IMG/VR virus record: IMGVR_UViG_3300027793_000082
Location: 1 to 64,000 of that record
Direction: 5' to 3' (one strand)
Source of the DNA: a virus
Length of the DNA stretch: 64,000 bases
The notes under the pieces are model-generated. The model made no database searches. It was not told where the DNA came from and saw nothing but the letters and a program-made list of their open reading frames with translations. The translations under genes were made by a program, and so were the position numbers. The first letter of the stretch is position 1, and the number at the start of each line of letters is the position of its first letter. Below are positions 17,429 through 25,784 of the stretch, piece by piece.

Positions 17429-18061
17429 TTAAATCTTCAACTCGTTAACCCAGCGTAGCAAGGTCTTGGTGAGATGCTTTTGAGCCTTCTCATCTTGACG
17501 CACGCTTTCTGCCAAGTCTCTGATGTTGTTGCCGAGCCTTCTGTGATACATGGCCTCATACACAGGTACAGGGAATGCACTTGGGGCTGAAGGTTTGGCT
17601 ACTATGTCGACTGTCAACATTTCAAATTCTGAAACGTTCCCATAGGGATCGACATTGCCTGAGCCACGTGATGAAACGCCAAGTTTTACACCACTCTCAA
17701 GCAAGGTTTTTGCAATTTGACCGCAAGGTGTTGGCAGTACCTTCAACTTTCCGATGCCATTGGGTCCATCCATCCACATCTTGATGATGCTGTGGCTCAC
17801 ACGATCCAAATGGATCTGCAGCTCTTGTGGATGATCCAGTTCACCAGGCACGCCGTTGTCTTTGGCGATGCTTGAATTTACTAGCTCTACGGCTTTGCGA
17901 ATCTCATCTACAGGATAGACTCTTCCGTTGTGATTTTTGATTCCTCCTTGAATGAAGATGCCTTCCATGAATAGGTTCTTTGTACCACCTTCAATGGCCT
18001 CAGTAACCACCTTCATTTGGGCGTCATCAAAATGCAAGTGTTCTTGTAGAATCTTAACCAT
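17429..18061 (-). CDS. prohead core protease, gp21-like
   Basis: A 210-residue serine protease that matures the prohead. The catalytic His region (GVPGELDHPQELQIHLDRVS) and catalytic Ser region (GVKLGVSSRGSGNVD) are both intact, as is the N-terminal FMEGIFIQGGIKNHNGRVYP. Length is close to T4 gp21 (212 residues). A GTAAATA late-type element and three hairpins lie upstream. Its substrates are presumably gp22, gp67-like and gp23 in the same block. Confidence 0.93.
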   Translation of the reverse strand: MVKILQEHLHFDDAQMKVVTEAIEGGTKNLFMEGIFIQGGIKNHNGRVYPVDEIRKAVELVNSSIAKDNGVPGELDHPQELQIHLDRVSHSIIKMWMDGPNGIGKLKVLPTPCGQIAKTLLESGVKLGVSSRGSGNVDPYGNVSEFEMLTVDIVAKPSAPSAFPVPVYEAMYHRRLGNNIRDLAESVRQDEKAQKHLTKTLLRWVNELKI

Positions 18062-18091
18062 TTTTGTTTTCCTGTTTGGTTTCAGTAATGA

Positions 18092-18099
18092 TATTTACT
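18092..18099 (-). promoter_or_regulatory. late-type promoter element AGTAAATA before gp21
   Basis: The minus strand reads AGTAAATA 31 nt before the gp21 ATG (18061), matching the NNTAAATA pattern before other structural genes here. It lies just downstream of the terminator-like hairpins. Confidence 0.45.
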
Positions 18100-18184
18100 A
18101 CAAAAGTTTGTAGTGCTGGTTTTTTGGTGAAAAAACCAGTGTTTTTTCAAAGACAATACCGCAACTGTACTCAGTTGCGGTATT
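18097..18184 (-). terminator. three consecutive perfect hairpins between gp67-like gene and gp21
   Basis: Three perfect inverted repeats: ACTACAAA/TTTGTAGT (18097-18114), CTGGTTTTTT/AAAAAACCAG (18116-18139) and AATACCGCAACTG/CAGTTGCGGTATT (18155-18184). For leftward transcription the 13-bp one comes first, 15 nt after the gp67-like stop. None is followed by a long T-run on the minus strand, so partial termination or mRNA processing between scaffold genes is likely. Confidence 0.6.
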
Positions 18185-18199
18185 TCTTCACTCAAATCA

Positions 18200-19450
18200 T
18201 TACTTCTTTGGTGTAGTTCCGGTGCTGCCAAGTGGGCTGCGAACGTTGGCTGCGCCGAATCCTTCGGTGCGATCCTTGTTCAACATGGCCTTTGTGCTGC
18301 CTTCCTTGCTCACATGTCCCATGTCATCAGTGGCCTTCTTGCGACGGTTGGTGATGTTCATGCTGGCACTAGAGGGTGCTGGTTGCAGATGGTAACCATC
18401 AGCCTTTGGTCCTTTTCCAGTCTCAACAGCTTTTGCGCCAGGCACTGGGCTTGGAGAGGCCTTTGGAGTTGGGCTAGTTTTGCTCACATCAGGACGGGCA
18501 AACTTGCCGGCACCAACTTCAGCAGCTTTCTTGAGGTCAACATGAACAGTGTCAAGCTCAACAGCCTCGTCTAGATCATCATACTCTTCGTCGAGATCGT
18601 CGGTGTCGTCCATCCAGTTTTCTCTGAGGCCAGCTAAATGATCAATGACAAAGTGCCAGCACTTTTCCTGATCACCACTGAATAGGATGTTCTCTTCGTC
18701 GTCTTCTTCCCAAACTTCACAATCAGCGGGAGTTCCACCAATATTTAGGTCGCCTACTAATATTTCAACAGACCCATACCCAGATGCACTTTGCACTTTA
18801 TGACGTCTTCCATTAACAACGAGAGTTGTGCCATCACTGCTAAATTTGTAGTGTGTGCCCGCTGGTGTAGTGCCCGAATCAGCCATTTCTTTCAAAGGCT
18901 CTTTGTCCTCCTCCGTGTCCCCATGTTCGCCATGCAGCTCAGCCTTCATAGCTTCAAACTCAGCAGTCAACTCATCAATTGCTTGCTCAATGTCACGGAA
19001 GCGCTCATCTGCACCTTCTTCCTCATGCTCTTCGCCTTCCATGTCTGCATCCATGTCCATGTCGGCATCGGCGTCCATTTCAGCGTCCATGTCCATGTCG
19101 TCGTCGTCCATGTCCATGTCTTCTTCTTCGTCTTCAACGTCCACGTCTACTTCAACGTCTTCGTCGTCAGCTGTGTCAGTGAGGTCTTCAACAGCATCGT
19201 CGAGGTCCACATCTTCCATGGTGCCGTCACCATAGTGTTCCTCGCTTTCGATCTCTTCCTTATGCACTTCCACGTCGCGGCCGAGGTCTTCACCTTCGTC
19301 TCCGCCCATTTCGTGCTCGTCGTCTGACAGCATTTCCTCGTGTATTGCGCGGGCCTTCTCAATGAAGATTTGATGCAATAGGTCACGAGCTTTGTCTTCT
19401 TGCTCGTTGATAAGGTAATCCATTACCTTCAACAGCTTGCTATTAGCCAT
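18200..19450 (-). CDS. acidic prohead core protein, gp67-like, with extra domain
   Basis: A 416-residue protein in the T4 gene 67/68 position. The N-terminal helix (KLLKVMDYLINEQEDKARDL) and extreme Asp/Glu/Met block (residues ~42-150, EEEDMDMDDDDMDMDAEMD) resemble the small acidic gp67 core protein. Unlike the ~80-residue T4 protein, it continues with a compact segment at ~200-270 (THYKFSSDGTTLVVNGRRH) that looks like a folded beta domain, a second acidic patch and a Lys/Pro/Ser-rich tail. The function as prohead core filler is inferred from position and composition; the extra domain is unexplained. Confidence 0.65.
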   Translation of the reverse strand: MANSKLLKVMDYLINEQEDKARDLLHQIFIEKARAIHEEMLSDDEHEMGGDEGEDLGRDVEVHKEEIESEEHYGDGTMEDVDLDDAVEDLTDTADDEDVEVDVDVEDEEEDMDMDDDDMDMDAEMDADADMDMDADMEGEEHEEEGADERFRDIEQAIDELTAEFEAMKAELHGEHGDTEEDKEPLKEMADSGTTPAGTHYKFSSDGTTLVVNGRRHKVQSASGYGSVEILVGDLNIGGTPADCEVWEEDDEENILFSGDQEKCWHFVIDHLAGLRENWMDDTDDLDEEYDDLDEAVELDTVHVDLKKAAEVGAGKFARPDVSKTSPTPKASPSPVPGAKAVETGKGPKADGYHLQPAPSSASMNITNRRKKATDDMGHVSKEGSTKAMLNKDRTEGFGAANVRSPLGSTGTTPKK

Positions 19451-19488
19451 AGTTTGTCTCCTTTGGTAAAGTTGATAGACTCTGTGTT

Positions 19489-19496
19489 TATTTAGA
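19489..19496 (-). promoter_or_regulatory. late-type promoter element TCTAAATA before the gp67-like gene
   Basis: The minus strand reads TCTAAATA 38 nt upstream of the ATG at 19450, in the 95-nt gap after the small 19546 gene. Another weak inverted repeat (ACCCT...AGGGT, about 19512-19537) lies in the same gap. Confidence 0.5.
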
Positions 19497-19545
19497 AGGA
19501 GTTGCAGAATAACCCTGATTTATTGCAGAAATAGGGTGATTTTTG

Positions 19546-19773
19546 TTACATTCCTGGCATTCCGCCAGCACCAGCCTCTGGAGCTCCATACAACAAGCCC
19601 AACAAATCTCGGCGCACAAGGTTTTCCAGTTTCTTGGCACTGCGCATTCTTTTCATTTGGTTCAAATGCGCAATTGTGATCTTGGGACGCCGTGGATCAT
19701 ACTGATTTTGCATTGTGTAGTGGTCTTGGTCAGGGCTGTAATAGCCTGCGCTGTCTAAATCCATTGCTCTCAT
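19546..19773 (-). CDS. small conserved head-region protein
   Basis: About 72-82 residues depending on start, located between the adhesin block and the gp67-like gene, on the head-gene strand. The core, DPRRPKITIAHLNQMKRMR, then SAKKLENLVRRDLLGLLYG, resembles small proteins I recall near gene 67 in aquatic T4-like phages. The start is unclear: ATG at 19773 has AGGA only 2 nt upstream, ATG at 19764 has it 11 nt upstream. A role in the prohead is inferred only from its place. Confidence 0.55.
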   Translation of the reverse strand: MRAMDLDSAGYYSPDQDHYTMQNQYDPRRPKITIAHLNQMKRMRSAKKLENLVRRDLLGLLYGAPEAGAGGMPGM

Positions 19774-19834
19774 GTTCCTATTTATTGCAGACAATCACTG
19801 TGCGTTGTATAGTTCAATTCAAAGGAGTGCTCAA

Positions 19835-20443
19835 ATGTCAGTGTATCAATTTTTACCAAGTCCCAGTTTTGGTGCTGGTGAAGCCAATGTTGCCACTTGG
19901 AAGGATGGATTTTCAGGAGAGGACATCAAAAAAATAATTCAATTGGGCCAAGCCAGGCAACCTGGCAAAGCAATAATAGGTGGCTACGATCCTGCACAAA
20001 ATTATGAACAAATACGCAAGAGCAAAACCAGTTGGATTGAAGCTGGTCCAGACACCGACTGGATTTACCAAAGGCTGGGAAATATTGCCCGCAATTTGAA
20101 CGGTCAGCATTTTCGTTTTGATTTATGGGGCTTTGGGGAGCATCTGCAATACACTGAATACCACGGTGAGGACGAAGGTCATTACACTTGGCACATTGAC
20201 AGCGGAGTTTCATCCACCAATTATGGTCCACGCAAACTCAGTGTAGTGCTACAATTGAGTGATCCCAGTGAGTACGATGGTGGCAATCTTCAAGTAAACT
20301 TGGGTTCCGAACCCCAAACCATTTCCAAAGATCTGGGATTGATAGCTGTATTCCCCAGCTTTGTTTTACACAGAGTTACCCCTGTTACACAAGGGACCCG
20401 TCGTACCTTAGTGGCTTGGCTCACAGGACCTGCCTTTCGCTAA
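19835..20443 (+). CDS. 2-oxoglutarate/Fe(II)-dependent oxygenase, prolyl-hydroxylase-like
   Basis: A 202-residue enzyme of the P4H/PKHD class. Iron ligands are visible as the HxD in YTWHIDSG (near residue 125) and the distal His in FPSFVLHRVTPV; the 2-oxoglutarate-binding Arg is in the following GTRRTLVAWLTGP. Fold landmarks such as LSVVLQLSDPSEYDGGNLQV are intact, so it should be active. The ATG has AAAGGAG 7 nt upstream. It is the only rightward gene in this block and its stop interlocks (CTAA) with that of a collagen-like fibre gene. Hydroxylation of Pro in the neighbouring Gly-X-Y repeats is an attractive but unproven role. Confidence 0.88.
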   Translation: MSVYQFLPSPSFGAGEANVATWKDGFSGEDIKKIIQLGQARQPGKAIIGGYDPAQNYEQIRKSKTSWIEAGPDTDWIYQRLGNIARNLNGQHFRFDLWGFGEHLQYTEYHGEDEGHYTWHIDSGVSSTNYGPRKLSVVLQLSDPSEYDGGNLQVNLGSEPQTISKDLGLIAVFPSFVLHRVTPVTQGTRRTLVAWLTGPAFR

Positions 20444-21414
20444 GGTTGATTGGCTATCCACTCAATAATAACACCTCCAGGTGTGCCTCCTGCCCCATAG
20501 CCTTCAGTACCTGTACCACCTAACCCCACTCTCAGCGAGTCAGCATTTATTTTTACAAATGGTCCGTTGCTAGTGGGTTCTCCTCTTGCACCTGGCTGTC
20601 CAGGTTGACCGGCAGGAGAGGGCGGACCAGGAAGCTGTCCACCACCACCTCCAGGACTTGTAGCCATTGGCAACCCAACTGGATCAAGAATCTCACTGGG
20701 ATTGCCAGAGTTGCCTGGAGCAGATATGTTGGATGCCCCGCCGCCGCCCACAATAACAATGATTGTTGAGCCGCTTGTTACTGGCAGCCAGGTTTCCATT
20801 GCTCCGCCAGGGCCTCCAGGCCCACCAGGCAAAATTACATTGTTGTAGGATATCTCTGTACCAGCGCCGCCACCACCGTCGCCACCGCCCCCTCCATATG
20901 TTTGATTGCTATAGGAGTAAAGGACACCAGGTGCACTTGCACCTCCGCCACCAACAATTGTTGCCTTGATCTCTGTGGTTTCAACAGGAACTGGCCATGG
21001 AAAAACACCCGCTGAAACAAAACTAGCTACAGCAAAAGTTTGTCCTTTGCCTGCAGGTCCTATTTGCCCAGGTGGTCCAGGTGGTCCAGGACCACCTGCA
21101 GGGCCTGGACCACCCGCTGGGCCTGTAATCCCAGTGGGGCCTGGCGGTCCCAACAACCCACCTGGAGCCCCAGGTGCGCCTGTGGCTCCTTTTTCTCCAG
21201 GAGGAGCCGGAATACCCGCCAATCCAGGAGCCCCGCCAGGGCCTGTTGCACCTCTGGGTCCTTGAAATCCTGGAAATCTGCTGGCTGGTCCCAATATCAA
21301 AGCTGTTGAGTCACTGTTAACAATCAATGGCATACCAGCAGGTGCCTTATACACTGTGGTATTGGAGATATCAGCTGAATCTCCTAAAAGTCTCTTGTCT
21401 AGCAATCTTGGCAT
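20440..21414 (-). CDS. collagen-like tail fibre/adhesin protein (paralog 1)
   Basis: A 324-residue protein with three parts. The N-terminal ~45 residues (MPRLLDKRLLGDSADISNTT) are shared with two paralogs downstream in coordinates and probably attach to the virion. Residues ~48-123 are Gly-X-Y triplets, many with Pro in Y (GPPGPPGQIGPAGKG), which should form a trimeric collagen-like stalk. The rest is a Gly-rich beta domain (TIVGGGGASAPG to GGVIIEWIANQP) of the kind found at phage fibre tips. It is followed after 5 nt by paralog 2. Target receptor unknown. Confidence 0.8.
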   Translation of the reverse strand: MPRLLDKRLLGDSADISNTTVYKAPAGMPLIVNSDSTALILGPASRFPGFQGPRGATGPGGAPGLAGIPAPPGEKGATGAPGAPGGLLGPPGPTGITGPAGGPGPAGGPGPPGPPGQIGPAGKGQTFAVASFVSAGVFPWPVPVETTEIKATIVGGGGASAPGVLYSYSNQTYGGGGGDGGGGAGTEISYNNVILPGGPGGPGGAMETWLPVTSGSTIIVIVGGGGASNISAPGNSGNPSEILDPVGLPMATSPGGGGGQLPGPPSPAGQPGQPGARGEPTSNGPFVKINADSLRVGLGGTGTEGYGAGGTPGGVIIEWIANQP

Positions 21415-21419
21415 CTATT

Positions 21420-22361
21420 TCATATCCATTCTATAAGTGCAGCGCCAGGTAATCCTGCGCCATCCGAACCACCAGAAGAACCATAGCTAAATGCTTTTTG
21501 TTGCAAGAGTCCTTGTGTTGCAGGAATTGAGGACCCTGGCGTTCCCATATTTGCGCCATTTGCTGCCGTACCACCAGATGCGGTCACTGTGGGCGATCCA
21601 GGCCCACTCCAAACTGACGGTGTGCCTGGTAATCCAGGAACTCCTGTAGTTGCTGGATAAAATACTGGGTTGCCATTTATATCTGGATAGTTTGTACCCG
21701 TGCTTATGGTTTGTGCTCGGCCTCCTACTCCTATTGTCACAGAGTAGCTAGCTCCGCCCGATATAGGTATCCATTGCTGCGCTATACCACCACTTCCCCC
21801 AGGAGCTCCTGCAACAGTCCAACCTGGAGTAACATTGGTAATCTGTTCTGTATCTTGAACAAATGGCGGTGAGTTCACTGTTACACCGCCACCCCCACCA
21901 GCACCTATTAAAGTCAATCTTACGGATGAGGCATCAGCAGGGGCTACCCAGTTACCTGGACTGGTCAAAATCACAGCACGAATATCTTGATTTCCGCCTG
22001 GCGGACCTGGAGGCCCAGTTACCCCTAAGCCTCCAGCTGGCCCTGCAGGAGCTCCGCCTTGTCCAGTAGGTCCTGTGGGTCCTGGGATGCCTGGAGATCC
22101 ACTGGATGGTCCAGGAGGTCCTGGAGGGCCAGTGTCACCTATTAAGGCGCTACTGGCACCTGGGGGCCCAATCAACCCTGGTTCTCCACCTGGGCCTGGT
22201 GGACCAGGAGGTCCTGGAGGACCGCCAGGAATAGTAACCACCAAAGTGTCGCCTGTTGGTGCCACACGCAATACGAACCCAGCTGGTGCACCATACAACA
22301 CTGTGTTCAAAACGTCACGGTTTGGTCCTACAATTCGGTTATCTAAAAGTTTGACCATCAA
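21420..22361 (-). CDS. collagen-like tail fibre/adhesin protein (paralog 2)
   Basis: A 313-residue protein with the same layout as paralog 1: N-terminal anchor ([19 protein letters not shown]), Gly-X-Y stalk at residues ~47-120 ([17 protein letters not shown]), and a Gly-rich tip ending GAALIEWI. The tip sequence differs strongly between paralogs while the anchor is conserved, as expected for adhesins under receptor selection. Its start overlaps the end of the 22358 gene by 4 nt. Confidence 0.8.
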   Translation of the reverse strand: MMVKLLDNRIVGPNRDVLNTVLYGAPAGFVLRVAPTGDTLVVTIPGGPPGPPGPPGPGGEPGLIGPPGASSALIGDTGPPGPPGPSSGSPGIPGPTGPTGQGGAPAGPAGGLGVTGPPGPPGGNQDIRAVILTSPGNWVAPADASSVRLTLIGAGGGGGVTVNSPPFVQDTEQITNVTPGWTVAGAPGGSGGIAQQWIPISGGASYSVTIGVGGRAQTISTGTNYPDINGNPVFYPATTGVPGLPGTPSVWSGPGSPTVTASGGTAANGANMGTPGSSIPATQGLLQQKAFSYGSSGGSDGAGLPGAALIEWI

Positions 22362-22732
22362 TCAACCCATTCAATTACTATCAAACCTGAACCACCCGGA
22401 CCTCCTGATGGATTGGAAGCCACAGGATCTCCCCCGCTACCTCCCAAACCATAAAGATAAAATCCTTGCGGTATTCCCCAAACAGCTGGCGGTGTAGTTG
22501 TTGGAAAGCCGAGCGACAATTGCCCCCCTCCTGCTGAATAATTGGCTCCTCCCGCCCCACTAAATGTTGTGGCTTGCCCACTTGTTGCAGAGGAGGTTGT
22601 GGTTTGTCCTGCCCCACCTGCACCAACCACCAATGAGTATGTAGCACCAGGCACAACCTCTACCCATAATTGTAAAACAGCACCAGAGCTGCCCGCCAAT
22701 CCCGGAAAATAACCACCTATACTACCGCTCAT
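22358..22732 (-). CDS. Gly-rich adhesin tip, detached from its collagen stalk
   Basis: A 124-residue Gly/Ser-rich protein that aligns with the C-terminal tip half of the two full-length collagen-like paralogs, ending [12 protein letters not shown]. It begins with an ATG overlapping the stalk gene's stop (ATGA), with AGGAG 7 nt upstream, so it can be translated separately. In the paralogs stalk and tip are one chain. Either a natural fission with coupled translation or a recent frame disruption; the intact ribosome-binding site favours the first, although AGGAG also falls in Pro-Gly-Val codons. Confidence 0.62.
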   Translation of the reverse strand: MSGSIGGYFPGLAGSSGAVLQLWVEVVPGATYSLVVGAGGAGQTTTSSATSGQATTFSGAGGANYSAGGGQLSLGFPTTTPPAVWGIPQGFYLYGLGGSGGDPVASNPSGGPGGSGLIVIEWVD

Positions 22733-23322
22733 GTCTCAACTCCTGGTCCGCCGCCACCGCCTCCAATGCCCCCGCCCGGAGTACCTCCGCCTTCTCCTCC
22801 ACCTGGTGGCGGTGCTCCAGGTGGCACATAAATGCCCTGTCCGCCACCAGCGCCACCGCCAACAAGTGTGAGTTTGACCCTGCGCACATTTGGTGGTACC
22901 GTCCATGTAATGGAGCCAGCTGTGCTAAAAACTTCACCATGCCATTGTTGGCCTGATCCTGGTTGTCCAGTTTCCCCTGCTGGTCCGGCTGGGCCTGCTG
23001 GTCCAGGCGGGCCACCGTTGGGACCCGGTGGTCCCACAGATCCAGGAGGTCCAACAGGTCCACCACCAGGTCCAGGCGGACCTGGTGGTCCAGGCGGACC
23101 AACAATGAAAATGTCATCCCCAGGAGGTCCTTGCGGACCAGGACTTCCTGCATTGCCCACTGGTCCTGGGGGTCCAGGTGGACCAATTTCTTGACCAAAA
23201 AACAGTTGTTCTCCGTTTGGTGTGACCTTGAGCACAAGTCCAGCTGGAACACCAGCTAGTTGTGTATCAACTAGATCAGCAGACCCAACAACACGGTTAT
23301 CTAGCAGTTTTGGCATGATCAC
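22729..23322 (-). CDS. collagen-like adhesin stalk (paralog 3, lacks tip)
   Basis: A 197-residue protein: anchor ([20 protein letters not shown]), Gly-X-Y stalk at residues ~55-130, then the first strands of the Gly-rich domain ([19 protein letters not shown]) ending abruptly after a poly-Gly run at GGGPGVET. The missing tip is encoded in the overlapping next frame (22358-22732). Start is ATG ATG-like at 23322/23316; the paralogs begin at the equivalent of MPKLL. Confidence 0.72.
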   Translation of the reverse strand: MIMPKLLDNRVVGSADLVDTQLAGVPAGLVLKVTPNGEQLFFGQEIGPPGPPGPVGNAGSPGPQGPPGDDIFIVGPPGPPGPPGPGGGPVGPPGSVGPPGPNGGPPGPAGPAGPAGETGQPGSGQQWHGEVFSTAGSITWTVPPNVRRVKLTLVGGGAGGGQGIYVPPGAPPPGGGEGGGTPGGGIGGGGGGPGVET

Positions 23323-23325
23323 ATA

Positions 23326-23796
23326 TTACGTAGCTGTGGCATTTGCAATTTCCAGCAAGCTGACAATAACATCAACACAATTATCAGTAGATGTATTTGT
23401 TGTTTCAGCAGGTGGATTACTTACCTGAACAACCAAACTGTCCCCACTACTCATGATCAAATTACCATTCAGGGGGTCAAAGGCGTTATTGGGAATAAGT
23501 GTGTAGTTGTTCACAAGATATCGTCTTGCAACTGGAGAGTATAAGGGATCTGGCGGATTATCCACCCAAACACTGAGATTGATTGTTTTTCTTTGAGTAG
23601 GACTGCTGGGGCTGCCTGTAATATTGCTGCATTGTACAGTCAACAACACGATGCTTACTTCTGTGGGATCAACACCAGGAGGCAAGGTATTATTGGGTAT
23701 ATTGGAGTCAAAACTAGATACTTTGTAGATGGTTGTGGCTTGATCATTTGCCACTCGAACTTTGACATTACGAAAGTTAAAAATAGGTGCGGGCAT
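23326..23796 (-). CDS. hypothetical virion-associated protein
   Basis: A 156-residue protein, beta-strand-like and Thr/Asn/Val-rich (VSIVLLTVQCSNITGSP, then TINLSVWVDNPP), with no charged motifs. It lies 3 nt from the collagen-like gene and 4 nt from the beta-helix fibre gene, in one transcript, so it may be a small fibre or fibre-attachment protein. GGAC precedes its ATG. No family recognised. Confidence 0.55.
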   Translation of the reverse strand: MPAPIFNFRNVKVRVANDQATTIYKVSSFDSNIPNNTLPPGVDPTEVSIVLLTVQCSNITGSPSSPTQRKTINLSVWVDNPPDPLYSPVARRYLVNNYTLIPNNAFDPLNGNLIMSSGDSLVVQVSNPPAETTNTSTDNCVDVIVSLLEIANATAT

Positions 23797-23799
23797 ATG

Positions 23800-25776
23800 T
23801 TAAGGTCCTTTGCGTGATAATGCAAGTATAAAGGGAGTCATAAATCCAAAAATGCTTTGATAAAAGCTGCGTCCGTCAATAGCACCACGTCGCTGATTTA
23901 TACGAAAACTGGGTCGAGCCGGGGGCTTTTCCCAAACAAAATTGAAAGTTGCAGCTGAACCACCGCCGCTTGTGCTGGTGGCTGTAATGGGATTGGTGGG
24001 CAAGCTTCCAGGGGTTGTGCTATTTGGAGCTGATAGCAGATAATATCCAGGAATCTGTATAGCTACACTTGTAATTGCACCGCCGCTTGTGCTCAACACC
24101 TTGAGAGTTGTGGGCACTGCATATGTGCTGTTGATGTTGGCAGGTGTACTGAATGTCAAGGTATCCCCCACACTATAGCTGCCTCCGCCATTGGCAATAG
24201 TCAATCCACCAACTTGAAAAGCCGGATTGGGGGCCACAGCACCCACATAAAAGTCTCCGCTTTCATCAGTGGTTGTGTGAAACACACGTCCCCCATTGAG
24301 TGCAATGGTATATTTGTTAGGGTCTGCAAACCCGGAACCATCTTGACTGGGGCTTAGTTTGGCATAGTCCAAGCCTGCGCCAGCGTAACTCATGGTATAT
24401 CCACTGGCTTCAATCAAACTACCAAATTTTATACGTGCTCGTAACTGACGTCCAGCTACTGGCAATGACTTCAAGGTTATTACTGAACACGGCAGCCCGC
24501 CAGTGGTAACGCCTTTGGATATTGTATAATCCACTGTGGGCAACAATGGTGTTGCTGAGTCTAAAAATTGCACTTCCAAATCACTGAATTGATTTGGCAG
24601 CACATATGTTCCCCCGGTTGTAACAAAATCTGTGGAGACGCCGTTGGTGGCCCAAATTTGATTTACTGCTACAGGACTGTCAGTGGATTCAAGATATCTG
24701 TGTCCTTGACTCCAAAGCGCATAATTGCCAAAACTACAATTGCTGTTCAATGCAGTAACATGACCACCATCTATGCACAGCAATCCAAACTGGCAAAAGT
24801 TAACGAAGAAGCTCACCAGCTGCATGTAGCCTTTGCCTAGGACTTTTACACCAATGCCGCCAAGATTGATTTGGGTAAATGCATCTACCACAATGCTGTG
24901 AATTCTGTTATTGGGCCCCAGCACACTGGGATCAATCAATACTCCGCCACCACCTGGGTAAATGCCTGACCCAGTATCAGGATCACCACTTATACTGGAA
25001 CAGTTTTGAATATAGGGACTGACCAAAATGTCTGCACCAGGCGCAAAGCCAAATGCGAATCCAGTTTGTCGTGTAGTGGAAATCAAGGCTGAAGTGTTGA
25101 CGCCACTTGCGTTGGCATAGCCCACAGGGGTGATATCCAATGCTGATGGGCTTAGTCGGTGGTCTCTTACAGTAATGCCATACACATAACACTTGCTGTT
25201 CAAGTAAAACACATCACTAGTGGGCACTCTTGGGCGTATGGTTACAGACCGCAGATTGTCACCAATAATGCTCACACCTGGTGGAATTTCCAACGGACAG
25301 TCTTCAGTATAGTCGCCAGCTGCTACCAAAATGGCCACATGATCAGGCCGGAATGCCCCTGTAGCCAGTTGTTGAGCTGCTGTAGCACAAGCTGCTTTCA
25401 CTGTTCTTTTGGCACTATACCAACTTTGCCCGCTGTTGCTGTCGTTGCCGCTCTCACTCACATAAATCCGGTTTTTGACAATTGCATCAGCAATTTGTTG
25501 CAGGCTTTCTGCATTCAATAGTTTCCACGCAACACCATCCCAAACATACATTTGTTTGTCAGTGGTTTTGTACCAAAGCTGTCCTTGAGTGGGGCTTTGT
25601 GGCGGACTTTGATCGGCAAAATTTTCCATGAGATGAACAAGATTCTCATTCAGATAAGTGCCATAGTTGGCAAAGTTCTTGCCAAACAAGATCAAACTGC
25701 TGACTGTGCTGTTATACTGCCCGGGAGGAATACTTGCCAGCGTAGTGCCGTTGGTTTTTGTGATATTTGTATTCAT
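23800..25776 (-). CDS. tail fibre protein with beta-helix (pectate-lyase-like) domain
   Basis: A 658-residue structural protein. The first ~85 residues (LILFGKNFANYGTYLNENLV, QGQLWYKTTDKQMYVWDG) form a baseplate/fibre attachment module common in aquatic T4-like phages. Residues ~105-330 have the RIYVSESGNDSNSGQSW and GVSIIGDNLRSVTIRP patterns of a right-handed parallel beta-helix, often a receptor-binding or glycan-cleaving fold; I see no certain catalytic residues. The C-terminal part carries short Gly/Ser/Thr-rich strands. It starts 9 nt after the portal stop; that short gap contains a GTAAATA that includes the portal stop codon. Confidence 0.7.
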   Translation of the reverse strand: MNTNITKTNGTTLASIPPGQYNSTVSSLILFGKNFANYGTYLNENLVHLMENFADQSPPQSPTQGQLWYKTTDKQMYVWDGVAWKLLNAESLQQIADAIVKNRIYVSESGNDSNSGQSWYSAKRTVKAACATAAQQLATGAFRPDHVAILVAAGDYTEDCPLEIPPGVSIIGDNLRSVTIRPRVPTSDVFYLNSKCYVYGITVRDHRLSPSALDITPVGYANASGVNTSALISTTRQTGFAFGFAPGADILVSPYIQNCSSISGDPDTGSGIYPGGGGVLIDPSVLGPNNRIHSIVVDAFTQINLGGIGVKVLGKGYMQLVSFFVNFCQFGLLCIDGGHVTALNSNCSFGNYALWSQGHRYLESTDSPVAVNQIWATNGVSTDFVTTGGTYVLPNQFSDLEVQFLDSATPLLPTVDYTISKGVTTGGLPCSVITLKSLPVAGRQLRARIKFGSLIEASGYTMSYAGAGLDYAKLSPSQDGSGFADPNKYTIALNGGRVFHTTTDESGDFYVGAVAPNPAFQVGGLTIANGGGSYSVGDTLTFSTPANINSTYAVPTTLKVLSTSGGAITSVAIQIPGYYLLSAPNSTTPGSLPTNPITATSTSGGGSAATFNFVWEKPPARPSFRINQRRGAIDGRSFYQSIFGFMTPFILALSRKGP

Positions 25777-25784
25777 TTTGATAT

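Noticed and set aside
21060-23190. Possible CRISPR or tandem DNA repeat array
   Set aside because: The repetition has a 9-nt period from Gly-X-Y codons and no unique spacers.
20966-23259. Pro/Gly-rich frames on the plus strand over the collagen genes
   Set aside because: They are mirror images of Gly-X-Y coding repeats on the minus strand, without ribosome-binding sites or anchor domains.
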